Positions 16,528 through 25,342 of a stretch of 64,000 nt of DNA are shown here, one piece after another. Below the pieces are notes generated by a model. It searched no databases. It was not told the origin of the DNA and saw only the letters and a program-made list of their open reading frames with translations. A program made the position numbers and the translations under genes. Every line of letters begins with the position of its first letter. Position 1 is the first letter of the stretch. Origin of the DNA: Variovorax sp. Sphag1AA (GTDB lineage Bacteria > Pseudomonadota > Gammaproteobacteria > Burkholderiales > Burkholderiaceae_C); contig NZ_JACHYC010000007.1 of NCBI RefSeq assembly GCF_014192575.1, forward strand, positions 248,001 to 312,000. The letters are read 5' to 3'.

Positions 16528-18939
16528 ATGGCAATGAAAAACCCTTTGAACGTCCACGAATCCTCTCCAATGCGCTGGCTCTGGCGGGGCTACGCGATTT
16601 TGCTGGTGATCGTCGGTGCAGTTCTCGCAGTTGGTGGCGCCGTGCTTGTCAGTGAAGGCGGATCGCTCTACTACGTCCTGACTGGGTTGGCGATCGGGGC
16701 GAGCGGTATCCTGCTCTGGCGCGGCAATGGGCTCGCGCACTGGGCGTACTGCGCCATGCTGGCCGGAACGCTGGCATGGGCGGTCTATGAAGTGCGTTTC
16801 GATCCGTGGGGGCTGGTAGCTCGGCTCGCGACGCCGTTGGTGCTCGGACTTCCGATGTTGCTCGGATGGTGGCGTGCTTCCAGACGCAGCGCAAGCCATC
16901 CTCGCCGGAGGGGCCTCTGGCCTGTGGTCGTGAGCGCGATGGTCCTTGCGCCCTTGGTAGGCATTGGCCTTCGAAGCATGGGCCCGAGCCTGCCCGTTGA
17001 TCCCTTGTGGGAACGCGGCGCCGCAGCCGCGGTGCCTCAGCCGCTCGCACAACCACTTGCGAGCACGCCGGGCAGCGATTGGCAACACTACGGCAACGAT
17101 CAAGGGGGCACGCGGTTCAGCCCGCTGGCTCAGATCACGCCGCAGAACGTGGACAAACTCGAGGTCGCGTGGGAGGCGGACGTGGGGCCTTTTGAAGGCG
17201 TGCGCGGCAGCCTGCAGACCACGCCCATCAATGTGGGCGACTCCCTCTATGTCTGCAACGGGCACAACGTGGTTGTGGCGCTGGACGCCGAGACCGGGCG
17301 CGAACGGTGGCGCTACGCGATGAGTGATGCGGGACTGCCATCGGGCAAGCCTTGCCGCGGCGTGTCGTACTACCGGGTGCCGCAGGCACGGGGAGCCTGC
17401 ACCGAGCGAATCCTGGCAACCAGCCAGACGCCGGAACTATTCGCGCTCGATGCCGCCACGGGGCTGCCCTGCTCTGGCTTCGGTGAGCGGGGGCGCGTCA
17501 AGCTTCTTGAGGGGCTCGGAGACGTGCCAGCCGGGTACCACTACGTCAGCTCGGCGCCGCAAGTCGTTCGCGGCAACGTTGTGCTCGGCGGAGCCATCAT
17601 GGACGGGCAGTATTGGGGCGAGCCTTCCGGCGTCATTCGTGCCTTTGATGCCGTGACCGGCCAGCTTCGCTGGGCCTTCGATGCCGGCCGGCCTGACCGT
17701 CGTGGTGCGCCTCCACCGGGCGAGAGCTACACCGCTGCTACGCCGAACAGTTGGGCGCCGATCAGCGCCGACGAGTCGCTGGGCCTGGTGTACCTGCCCA
17801 TGGGAAATGCCACGCCGGATTTCTATGGGGCGCAACGGCGGCCGTTTGACGACGATGTCGCAAGTTCGGTGATTGCCCTTGACGCCGAGACCGGCCAGCG
17901 CCGCTGGCGCTTCCAGACTCTGCATCACGACATCTGGGACTACGACGTACCCTCGCAGCCCACGCTGATCGATTTCCCCACCTCGAATGGCGTGCGTCAT
18001 GCGTTGGTCCAACCGACAAAGCGCGGCGAGATCTTCGTGCTCGACCGTGAGACCGGTGAGCCGATCAAGGCTGTCGAGGAACGTCCAGTCCCGCAGCACG
18101 GCGCCCTGCCTGGCGAACGTGTGTCTCCCACGCAGCCGTTTTCGACCGACATGCCCTCGTTCCGCGGCGCCAAGCTGCGAGAGGCCGACATGTGGGGACT
18201 GACGCCATTCGACCAACTGGCCTGCCGCATTCTCTTCCGGCGTGCCAACTACGAAGGCACCTTGACACCGGTCTCATTGAATCGGACGACGCTCTTCGAT
18301 CCTGGCTATTCGGGTGGCATCAACTGGGGCAGCGTGTCGATCGATGTTGACCGTGGGATCATGATGGTCAACTGGATGCGGCTGCCCAGCGTCGTCGAGG
18401 TCTTCTCGCGCGAAGAGGCAAGGAGGCGTGGGCTAGAGCGCTTCGATGGTACCAAGGGCCAGGGCGCAGCCGCGGCGCCACAGGAGAACACGCCCTACGC
18501 TGCAAAGAATGGACAGTTCTTGTCCCCGCTCGGCGTGCCTTGCAGCGCACCGCCATGGGGTCTTCTCACAGCCGTGGATCTTCAGGGTGGCCAGGTCATC
18601 TGGAGCAAGCCGCTTGGGAACGGCCGCGACAGCGGACCGCTGGGCATGCGAACGCATTCGCCCTTCACGATGGGAGTACCAAACAGCGGGGGCACCGTGA
18701 CCACGCGCGGTGGTTTGACCTTCATCGGTGCCACCGTGGACAGCATGTTTCGTGCTTTCGACACGGCTACGGGTGAACAACTCTGGCAGTCCGACCTGCC
18801 CGGGGCCGGCATGGCGACGCCAATGAGTTACCAGTCTCCGACTAGCGGCAGACAGTTCGTCGTCATCGCTGCAGGCGGCCGCGCGTCGCTCAAGACTCGA
18901 CTCAGCACCAAGATCGTCGCCTACGCGCTGCCCAAGTGA
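16528..18939 (+). CDS. gcd: Membrane-bound PQQ-dependent dehydrogenase, glucose dehydrogenase (Gcd)-like
   Basis: Quinoprotein of about 803 residues, the size of E. coli Gcd (796). Residues about 15-150 form the five-helix membrane anchor that passes electrons to ubiquinone; from about 180 an eight-bladed periplasmic propeller binds PQQ. Visible are DWQHYGNDQGGTRFSPL, repeated tryptophan-docking segments such as DAETGRERWRY, HHDIWDYDVPSQPTLID and a C-terminal TRGGLTFIGAT. The start could be 16528 or 16534; neither has a strong ribosome site. Known members make aldonolactones from aldoses. No pqq biosynthesis gene is in the window. Confidence 0.9.
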   Translation: MAMKNPLNVHESSPMRWLWRGYAILLVIVGAVLAVGGAVLVSEGGSLYYVLTGLAIGASGILLWRGNGLAHWAYCAMLAGTLAWAVYEVRFDPWGLVARLATPLVLGLPMLLGWWRASRRSASHPRRRGLWPVVVSAMVLAPLVGIGLRSMGPSLPVDPLWERGAAAAVPQPLAQPLASTPGSDWQHYGNDQGGTRFSPLAQITPQNVDKLEVAWEADVGPFEGVRGSLQTTPINVGDSLYVCNGHNVVVALDAETGRERWRYAMSDAGLPSGKPCRGVSYYRVPQARGACTERILATSQTPELFALDAATGLPCSGFGERGRVKLLEGLGDVPAGYHYVSSAPQVVRGNVVLGGAIMDGQYWGEPSGVIRAFDAVTGQLRWAFDAGRPDRRGAPPPGESYTAATPNSWAPISADESLGLVYLPMGNATPDFYGAQRRPFDDDVASSVIALDAETGQRRWRFQTLHHDIWDYDVPSQPTLIDFPTSNGVRHALVQPTKRGEIFVLDRETGEPIKAVEERPVPQHGALPGERVSPTQPFSTDMPSFRGAKLREADMWGLTPFDQLACRILFRRANYEGTLTPVSLNRTTLFDPGYSGGINWGSVSIDVDRGIMMVNWMRLPSVVEVFSREEARRRGLERFDGTKGQGAAAAPQENTPYAAKNGQFLSPLGVPCSAPPWGLLTAVDLQGGQVIWSKPLGNGRDSGPLGMRTHSPFTMGVPNSGGTVTTRGGLTFIGATVDSMFRAFDTATGEQLWQSDLPGAGMATPMSYQSPTSGRQFVVIAAGGRASLKTRLSTKIVAYALPK

Positions 18940-18977
18940 ACTCGTCCCGCGCTGACTTGATCTTCAAGGGAGCATTG

Positions 18978-19079
18978 ATGAATCTGCCTCGTGAGTCCGT
19001 GCGCCAAGGCGCCTTTATCCGCGAATGGGCAAGGTCTACAGTCTCTCTTCCGCCGCAGTTGGCGTGGGATCAATCATGA
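18978..19079 (+). CDS. Short upstream ORF overlapping the SDR start
   Basis: 33-codon frame beginning at an ATG with a strong AAGGGAG ribosome site; its TGA overlaps the ATG of the SDR at 19076 (ATGA). The peptide (MNLPRESVRQGAF...) is not recognised. The SDR has no good site of its own, so ribosomes finishing this frame may reinitiate there. Either a coupling leader or the remains of a lost gene. Confidence 0.4.
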   Translation: MNLPRESVRQGAFIREWARSTVSLPPQLAWDQS

Positions 19080-19840
19080 ATATTTCGTTTGAAAACAAGG
19101 TGGCACTTGTCACTGGGGCTGGATCTGGTTTGGGCCTTGCGGCCGCGCGTGCGTTTGCGCAATCCGGAGCGGCCGTGGTACTCGCAGATTGGGACGAAGC
19201 GTCGGTGCTGTCCGCGGCCGATCAGTTGGCGAAAGAGGGCCACAGCGCTCTCGGCATTCGATGTGACGTGTCGGACGAGGCCGCGGTGAAAGAGATGGTC
19301 GAGCGAACCGTGGAGCGCTTTGGCCGGCTCGACGCCGCCTACAACAATGCCGGCGTCCAGAACGTGCTGGCCGAGACGGCTGACGCAACGCGAGAAGACT
19401 TTGATCGCGTGATGTCCATCAACTTGCGCGGAGTCTGGAACTGCATGAAGTTTGAGCTTCAACAGATGCGAAAGCAGGGCAGTGGATCCATTGTGAATTG
19501 TTCCTCTCTCGGAGGACTCGTCGGTGGCGCGGAGCGTGGCACCTATCATGCCGCCAAGCACGGCGTGCTGGGGCTGACCAAGAGCGCGGCGCTCGAGTAC
19601 GCAGCACGGGGCATTCGCATCAACGCCATCTGTCCGGGATTGATCTGGACTCCGATGGCCGACCAGATGGTCGCATCCGGCCAGGCCGATGCGTTGAATG
19701 CGTTGCTCAACGCTGTGCCCATGGGGCGCTATGGGCGGCCCGAGGAGATCGCGGACATGGTGCTTTTCCTCTGCAGCGAAGCTTCGAGCTACGTGAGTGG
19801 GCAATCGATCTCGGTGGACGGCGGCTTCATCATGCGCTGA
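19076..19840 (+). CDS. Short-chain dehydrogenase/reductase (SDR)
   Basis: Classical SDR of 254 residues. TGAGSGLG is the cofactor motif; NNAG is intact; the active site is CSS...YHAAK (Ser, Tyr and Lys present). The C-terminal GRPEEIADMVLFLCS and SVDGGF ending are typical. The ATG at 19076 gives the standard MNISFENKVALVTG start and overlaps the stop of a short upstream ORF. It closes the run of genes 14.2-19.8 kb and faces the GMC oxidoreductase gene tail to tail. Substrate unknown. Confidence 0.92.
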   Translation: MNISFENKVALVTGAGSGLGLAAARAFAQSGAAVVLADWDEASVLSAADQLAKEGHSALGIRCDVSDEAAVKEMVERTVERFGRLDAAYNNAGVQNVLAETADATREDFDRVMSINLRGVWNCMKFELQQMRKQGSGSIVNCSSLGGLVGGAERGTYHAAKHGVLGLTKSAALEYAARGIRINAICPGLIWTPMADQMVASGQADALNALLNAVPMGRYGRPEEIADMVLFLCSEASSYVSGQSISVDGGFIMR

Positions 19841-19973
19841 GGGGCTGCAGCACGCCTGATCGCATCTCCCGCCGAATCGGTGCGGTCAGGCGAAGAGCAT
19901 CCGATTCGACCCCGGCCATGCCGCCGTTCAACTGAACGTTCTTCGGCCGGCCGGATCGCGGAACTCCCATCAC

Positions 19974-21581
19974 TCAAATCTTCTTCGCATCAGCGCGAAT
20001 CAGGTCTGCGGCCTTCTCCCCGATCATGATGGACGGCGCATTCGTATTGCCGGCGGTGACGGTCGGCATGATCGACGCGTCCGCCACGCGCAGTCGCTTC
20101 ACACCGCGCACGCGCAAGCGTTCGTCCACGACAGCCATCGGGTCGTTGCCCATCTTGCAGGACCCGGCCGGATGGAAGGCGCAGTTTCCTTCGCGCCGGA
20201 GATAGTCCAGAAGTTGGTCATCCGTGTCCGCGGCAGGGCCTGGTGTCAACTCCTCGAGGACGCGGGCAGCAAGCGGCTGGGAGGCAAGGATTGCGCGGAT
20301 CTTGCGCAGTCCTGAGATCATCGCCCGCACGTCGGCCGGCTCAGCGAGGAAGTTGGGTACGAACGCGGGCGCTTCCAGGGGGTCGCGCGAACGAAGCCTC
20401 ACCTCGCCACGGGAAGCAGGACGGGTGTTGTAGACCGACGCGCTGACGGCATCGATGTCGTCAATATCGACCTTGCCGTTGGGGTGGTGGGTGAAAGTCA
20501 TCGGTCGGAAGCTGATCTCGAGATCGGCGTACTCGGCCTCAGGAGAACTCCTGACGAAGGCGGCGGCCATCGAAGAGGCCAGGGCAAGGTAGCCGCTCTT
20601 CGTCGCTACATAGCGAGCTCCTTCAGCGTACTTTCGCCAGCCGGCCAGGGCTCGGTTGTAAGAGCTCTCCGGTGTTGATCTCGCCTGCACACGGGCAACG
20701 AAATGATCCTGCAGATTCTTGCCGACGCCCGGCAGGTCGACGAGGGTTTCAATGGCGTGCGCATGCAGCGCTTCCCCATCACCGATGCCGGAGAGCATCA
20801 GGACCTGGGGCGAGTTGAGCGCGCCGGCCGAAATCACGACTTCCCGGCCCGCGCCAATAGTGCGGACCTGGCCCCCCTGCAAGACTTCCACGCCAGTGGC
20901 TTGGCCGTTCTCCAGGATCACTCGCCGAACGTGCACGTCCGATTCGACAACGAGATTGGGGCGGCTGCGCACGGGCGCGATATAGGAATCGTAGGCGGAC
21001 TGCCGAATACCGTCGCGGATGCTCGCGGGCAGGAAGCCCACGGATTCCGGCTCTGTGCCGTTCGGCATTTCCACGTGGGGCACTCCGATACGTCGGGCAG
21101 CTTCGATGAAGTCGACTGCGGTCGGATGCTTGACGACCGGCTCGGACACCGTAAGCGGGCCATTGTTGCCGAGCAATGGGCTTGCGAGCGCGCCGTAATT
21201 TTCGAGGCGTTTGAAGTAGGGAAGAACATCGTCCCAACCCCAGCCCTGATTCCCCAGATCGCGCCACTGGTCAAAGTCGCGGGAATTGCCGCGCACGTAC
21301 ACCATCCCGTTGATCGCGCCGCTTCCACCCAGCGCCTTGCCCCGTGGGAAGTACACGCGGCGGTCGTGCAACGTCGGAACTGGCTCGGTGAAGTACCCCC
21401 AGTTGTAGCGCTTGTTCTTGAAGAGCTTTGCCATGCCGGCCGGCGTGCGAATCCAGAATTCATTCGCCGGCGGGCCCGCCTCCAGAAGCAGCACTCTCAC
21501 CGCAGGGTCATCGGAAAGGCGTCGAGCGACGGCGCAGCCAGCGGAGCCGGCTCCGATGATGATGTAGTCATATTTTTGCAA
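19974..21581 (-). CDS. GMC-family FAD-dependent alcohol/choline dehydrogenase
   Basis: Flavoenzyme of 535 residues that oxidises an alcohol to the aldehyde. The FAD motif GAGSAG is at 10-15, GGSGAINGMVYVRG marks the GMC signature 1 region, and the catalytic HPAGSCKMG and NTNAPSIMIGEKAADLI segments are near the C-terminus. The TTG at 21581 is chosen because GAGGGAAAC precedes it and the protein then starts MQKYDYIIIG, the usual family start. A possible sigma-54 site with a 17-bp repeat is upstream. In the regulon it would supply an aldehyde to the dehydrogenase at 26612. Confidence 0.92.
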   Translation of the reverse strand: MQKYDYIIIGAGSAGCAVARRLSDDPAVRVLLLEAGPPANEFWIRTPAGMAKLFKNKRYNWGYFTEPVPTLHDRRVYFPRGKALGGSGAINGMVYVRGNSRDFDQWRDLGNQGWGWDDVLPYFKRLENYGALASPLLGNNGPLTVSEPVVKHPTAVDFIEAARRIGVPHVEMPNGTEPESVGFLPASIRDGIRQSAYDSYIAPVRSRPNLVVESDVHVRRVILENGQATGVEVLQGGQVRTIGAGREVVISAGALNSPQVLMLSGIGDGEALHAHAIETLVDLPGVGKNLQDHFVARVQARSTPESSYNRALAGWRKYAEGARYVATKSGYLALASSMAAAFVRSSPEAEYADLEISFRPMTFTHHPNGKVDIDDIDAVSASVYNTRPASRGEVRLRSRDPLEAPAFVPNFLAEPADVRAMISGLRKIRAILASQPLAARVLEELTPGPAADTDDQLLDYLRREGNCAFHPAGSCKMGNDPMAVVDERLRVRGVKRLRVADASIMPTVTAGNTNAPSIMIGEKAADLIRADAKKI

Positions 21582-21677
21582 GTTTCCCTCGCTTGTACAT
21601 ACGGGCCGCAATCAGGAAGCATGCGCTTGCCTGTGCATGCCGGCCTGATCATTCAGCGTTTCAATTCCTACCTCAGG

Positions 21678-21693
21678 TGCAATAAGCGCGCCT
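21678..21693 (-). promoter_or_regulatory. Possible sigma-54 promoter for the GMC oxidoreductase
   Basis: Minus-strand AGGCGC-GCTTA-TTGCA; spacing exact and -12 half perfect, -24 half imperfect. Predicted start about 21667. Confidence 0.45.
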
Positions 21694-21763
21694 GTGCAGA
21701 TTCCTTCAGCAAGCCCCCGCAAGGGCTCGATTGCCAAGGTAACGCCCGATCGGAAGACATTCT

Positions 21764-21780
21764 TGTCCGCTCGAACGACA
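21764..21780. promoter_or_regulatory. 17-bp TGTC-N9-GACA repeat, putative UAS
   Basis: TGTCCG-CTCGA-ACGACA, symmetric in the outer four bases, 71 bp upstream of the GMC -24 element. Its distance and form match the perfect copies elsewhere. Confidence 0.5.
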
Positions 21781-21796
21781 CGTCAGCGGCAGTTGT

Positions 21797-22834
21797 TCAT
21801 GCGGCATGCGCAGGCAACTGGATGCGGTACACCTTCGCGGCTGTGCCATGGAAGAGGGCTGCCTTGTCCTCCGCCGAGGCACCGCGCACGATGTGCTTCA
21901 AGGCGTTCCACGCCGGAACGAAGCCAGCAGAACGTCCATCTGGCGGGTAGTTGCTCTCCATCATGCAGCGTTCGGCTCCAAAGGCCTCGATCGCGGTCTC
22001 AACGAACGGACGCCAAATGGTTGCGAGCTCTTGATAGCCAATCTGGTCCTTGCGTTCCTCAAGCCTAAAACCCCAGAACGGCATGCCCAGGCCACCGACC
22101 TTGCAGTAGACCCCTGGCCGGCGTGCCAGCTCGAACATCAAGACCCGGTGCCGGCGGAAGACTTCCGCGGTTTCCTCTTCACCCAGTTCCATCGCCATTG
22201 CATGGCCGCAATGATTGACCACGATCGTCGCTTCGGGAAAGGCATCCGCCAGGTCGATCACATCCTGCAGTTGATGATGGAACACGGCTGCATCGAAGCT
22301 CAGGCCGCGACTGACCAGGTGCCTGAAGGCAGGTCGGAAGCCGGGACTTTGCATCACGCCGCTCGGTGGGCGAACCGGGATGAAGCGGTAGGGAGCGTCG
22401 GTTGGATCTTCGAGCGTGACCTGGCGAAAACCACGCAGGCGCTCGGGCGCTGTCTGCAGCGCGCGGTCGAGCAACTCCGCGACCGCGTCGCCCTGCCGCA
22501 GGTCGGCGTGACCAACAATTGCGGCGCAGACGCGAATTTCGCCATACCGGCCGCTCGCGCACATCGCGCCAACGCCATTCGCGAATTCGATCTCGCCCAG
22601 CGGTCGAAGTACTTCAGGCCCCTCGGTTCGTGCAAAGGCCAAGGTCTCCAGATATACGCTGGCGACGATCCGATGCCCAGCCGAGGCATCCTCGAGATAG
22701 TCGTCAAGCAGGTACCGCTGCGTCGGCCGGTCGAAGAGATGATGGTGCGAATCGATGATCGGGAGGTCCGGGTCAAGGATTGGCTCGTCCCGGCCCGCGA
22801 ACAACTGTGGATGGGTGGCAGGAGCGATCTTCAT
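21797..22834 (-). CDS. Amidohydrolase-2 family metal-dependent hydrolase (lactonase-like)
   Basis: TIM-barrel hydrolase of 345 residues, in the family that includes 2-pyrone-4,6-dicarboxylate lactonase. The metal-binding DSHHHLFD (His30, His32), a mid-protein VNHCGH and the late ESNYPPD with its Asp are visible. The ATG at 22834 is chosen over upstream starts that would lie in the ABC gene. It is 55 bp downstream of livF, so it is probably the last gene of the transporter operon, suggesting that the imported compound or an intermediate contains a lactone, amide or similar bond. Confidence 0.87.
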   Translation of the reverse strand: MKIAPATHPQLFAGRDEPILDPDLPIIDSHHHLFDRPTQRYLLDDYLEDASAGHRIVASVYLETLAFARTEGPEVLRPLGEIEFANGVGAMCASGRYGEIRVCAAIVGHADLRQGDAVAELLDRALQTAPERLRGFRQVTLEDPTDAPYRFIPVRPPSGVMQSPGFRPAFRHLVSRGLSFDAAVFHHQLQDVIDLADAFPEATIVVNHCGHAMAMELGEEETAEVFRRHRVLMFELARRPGVYCKVGGLGMPFWGFRLEERKDQIGYQELATIWRPFVETAIEAFGAERCMMESNYPPDGRSAGFVPAWNALKHIVRGASAEDKAALFHGTAAKVYRIQLPAHAA

Positions 22835-22889
22835 GGATTCAGGTCGGGCACGGCAATGACGGATTCTGCACGCCCCACGGCGATCGTTC

Positions 22890-23588
22890 TCAGAGGTACT
22901 CCTCGGCGAGCGCGACATCCCGGATCTCGTCCACGGTACCGCTGCGGCGAACTTCGCCACCGCGAATCACATAGGCGCGGTCGACCAGCTTCAGCGCAGG
23001 CCTCGCCATCTGCTCGGTCATGAGGATTGTGGTGCCTCGGCGTTGCAGTTCACGAATGGCCGCGCTGATGTGCCCGATCCACACGGGCGCCAATCCGAGG
23101 AACGGCTCGTCCAGAAGGAGCAGCTTGGGCATGGTGCTTACTGCACGAGCAATGGCCACGATCTGCTGCTGGCCGCCGCTCAATTGGTTGGCCGGCTGGT
23201 CGCCGCGCTCTCGCAGCAGGGGAAACGTGTTCTGGATCCAGTCGAGGTTGGCCTTGGCTTCTGCCATCGGCGTGCCGAGTGTTCCCGAGAGCACGTTCTC
23301 GGTCACGGTCAGCGAACGGAAGACACGGCGTCCTTCGGGCGAGTAGCCAATTCCCAGGCGCGCACGCGCTGGGCATGAGGTGCCGGCCAGATCCTTGCCA
23401 TCGAACACGATTCGTCCTGAGGCCGTCGGCACGAGACCAACCACTGCATTGATCAGACTGGACTTGCCGGCCCCGTTCGATCCGACGAGCAGGACGGATT
23501 CGCCTTGCCGCACTTCGATGGAGACCTTGTTCAGCGCCTCAATCCCGCCGTAGCGGACACAGAGATTCTCAATGGTGAGCATGTTCAT
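22890..23588 (-). CDS. livF: Liv-type ABC transporter ATPase 2 (LivF-like)
   Basis: ATPase subunit of a branched-chain-amino-acid-type importer, 232 residues, cytoplasmic face of the membrane. Walker A GSNGAGKSS (36-44), signature LSGGQQQ (137-143), Walker B LLLLDEP (157-163); the usual switch His region reads MTEQM. The start overlaps the livG stop (ATGA), so translation is coupled. It forms a heterodimer with the LivG-like ATPase. Substrate specificity lies in the binding proteins, of which two (11078, 28233) are in the window. Confidence 0.93.
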   Translation of the reverse strand: MNMLTIENLCVRYGGIEALNKVSIEVRQGESVLLVGSNGAGKSSLINAVVGLVPTASGRIVFDGKDLAGTSCPARARLGIGYSPEGRRVFRSLTVTENVLSGTLGTPMAEAKANLDWIQNTFPLLRERGDQPANQLSGGQQQIVAIARAVSTMPKLLLLDEPFLGLAPVWIGHISAAIRELQRRGTTILMTEQMARPALKLVDRAYVIRGGEVRRSGTVDEIRDVALAEEYL

Positions 23589-24349
23589 TCCTCGCTGGCG
23601 CCCAGATAGGCGTCGATTACTTCGCGGCGGGACAGGACTTCGGTGGGCGGCCCATCAGCCAGCAGCCGGCCAGCCTCAAGCACCAGGATACGGGGGCACA
23701 GGCGCTTTACCAGATCCATGTCGTGTTCAACGATCAGCACGCCGCAACCGAGCTTCGTGCGAGCATGCTCGATGAAGCGATCGACCTGCGTACGCTCCCG
23801 CCGCTCCAGCCCCGCGGCAGGCTCATCGAGGAGAAGAAAGCGCGGGCGTGCGGACAGTGCCATGACCAGGCCCAGCATTTTTTGCAGTCCGTATGGCAGC
23901 TTGTCGCTCGGCTCGTGCAGATGGGAGGAAAGACCAAATTCGTCGAGGAGGGCATCGATGCCGAGGTCATCCCCTCCGTGAACCGCCCCGAAGCGCTCTG
24001 CGCGAAAGAGGTTCTCCTCAACGCAGACGCTGCGAAAGGTGTTCGTCTGCTGGAAGCTGCGAGCGACACCCAGGCGCGCTACCGAATGAAACGGCATGCC
24101 GGTGATGTTGCGATCTCCCAGGAAGATGCGACCTGCGGTTGGCGGCAGCATGCCGCAGATCACGTTGATCAGCGTGGTCTTGCCGGCACCGTTGGGACCG
24201 ATCACCCCCAGCACGCCTCCTTGTTCCACCTCGAAGGAGATGTTGTCGAAGACCTTCAGGCCGCCAAACTGCTTCGTCACAGCGTCCACACGCAACTTCT
24301 GCGACTCACTGCGCGCGGGTGCGGGGGAGGGAGCAAGTACCGAGCTCAT
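23585..24349 (-). CDS. livG: Liv-type ABC transporter ATPase 1 (LivG-like)
   Basis: ATPase subunit, 254 residues. Walker A GPNGAGKTT (51-59), an LPYGLQKML signature in place of LSYGxQ, Walker B FLLLDEPAAGL and the switch His in VEHDMDL. The ATG at 24349 overlaps the livM TGA by four bases; a longer reading upstream lies inside livM and is not conserved. A Ser/Ala/Pro-rich N-terminal tail of about 18 residues precedes the ABC domain. Confidence 0.93.
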   Translation of the reverse strand: MSSVLAPSPAPARSESQKLRVDAVTKQFGGLKVFDNISFEVEQGGVLGVIGPNGAGKTTLINVICGMLPPTAGRIFLGDRNITGMPFHSVARLGVARSFQQTNTFRSVCVEENLFRAERFGAVHGGDDLGIDALLDEFGLSSHLHEPSDKLPYGLQKMLGLVMALSARPRFLLLDEPAAGLERRERTQVDRFIEHARTKLGCGVLIVEHDMDLVKRLCPRILVLEAGRLLADGPPTEVLSRREVIDAYLGASEE

Positions 24350-25341
24350 GCGTGGCCCTCCTTGACAATGGGGTTGATCGTGGGTTGGATGGGGGCCTTG
24401 CGACGCTCGCTGAACTTCAGGAACAGGCCGACCAGGCCGTTGGGAGCGCCCATCATGACCACCAGCAGCAGCACGCCGTAGAGGCCTGCCGAGAGGTTCG
24501 CGTAGCTGCTGAAGATATTGGTCATGAAGATGAGCAGAAAGCTCCCTACGACCATGCCGAGCATGGTGCCCCGCCCGCCGACGAACGCATAGGCGATATA
24601 GCTGTTGACGGACCATGAGGCGAACGAGCTTGGATGGGCGGTCGACAGCATGTTCACGAGCGCGAAGCCGGCCAGTCCGGAGATGCCTGCTGATGCAACG
24701 AAGCCAATGGTGCGGTACTTCCAGATGGCGACGCCGAGACTCTCCGCGAGCGTTTCGTTTTCTTCGATGGAGGTGAACTCAGCCCGGAAGCGCTGGGTCA
24801 CGAGCAGCGTGCAGATGGAGGCCACGATGCAGATCGAGACGGTCACGATGACAAGCATCGACGGCGACGAGAGGCTCGTTCCAAACAGGCTCGCCGCCGG
24901 AACCGCGGAGATGCCATCGGAGCCCCCTGTGAGGGTGGGGGTCTCGAAGAGAACGAGTTGCAGAATCTCGTTGAACAGGAACGTCACGAAAATGAAGTAG
25001 ATGCCCTTGAGACGAAGCACCAATGCGCCGAGTGGAATGGCGAACAGCGCGGGTACGACGAACGCGACTCCCATCAGCAGAAGCAGTTCATTCATCCCCG
25101 CCTTCGCGAACATTGCGGCCGAGTAGCCGCCGATGGCCATGAATGCGGGCACAGTGAACGACAGCAAACCCATTCGCAGCATCACATAGACGGCCATGGC
25201 GGCGCTTACGCCGATGGCAGCCTGGTATGCAAGGGAGTTGTAGAAGGGCTCGTGAGTGACCAGCGGTACAACGAGGAGCGGAAGCAACAGAGCGATACCG
25301 CAGAGATCAAGCTTGAAATCACGATGACGATTCGAGGTCAT
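24346..25341 (-). CDS. livM: Liv-type ABC transporter permease (LivM-like)
   Basis: Inner-membrane permease of 331 residues with about 8-9 hydrophobic helices. The LivM-type motif region (VTLxFNEILQL-like and TGGSDG) is present, and the cytoplasmic EAA-like loop SIEENETLAESLGVAIWKY contacts the ATPases. One base separates it from livH and it overlaps livG, showing a tight operon. The hydrophilic tail (residues about 315-331) is longer than usual. Confidence 0.93.
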   Translation of the reverse strand: MTSNRHRDFKLDLCGIALLLPLLVVPLVTHEPFYNSLAYQAAIGVSAAMAVYVMLRMGLLSFTVPAFMAIGGYSAAMFAKAGMNELLLLMGVAFVVPALFAIPLGALVLRLKGIYFIFVTFLFNEILQLVLFETPTLTGGSDGISAVPAASLFGTSLSSPSMLVIVTVSICIVASICTLLVTQRFRAEFTSIEENETLAESLGVAIWKYRTIGFVASAGISGLAGFALVNMLSTAHPSSFASWSVNSYIAYAFVGGRGTMLGMVVGSFLLIFMTNIFSSYANLSAGLYGVLLLVVMMGAPNGLVGLFLKFSERRKAPIQPTINPIVKEGHA

Positions 25342-25342
25342 G

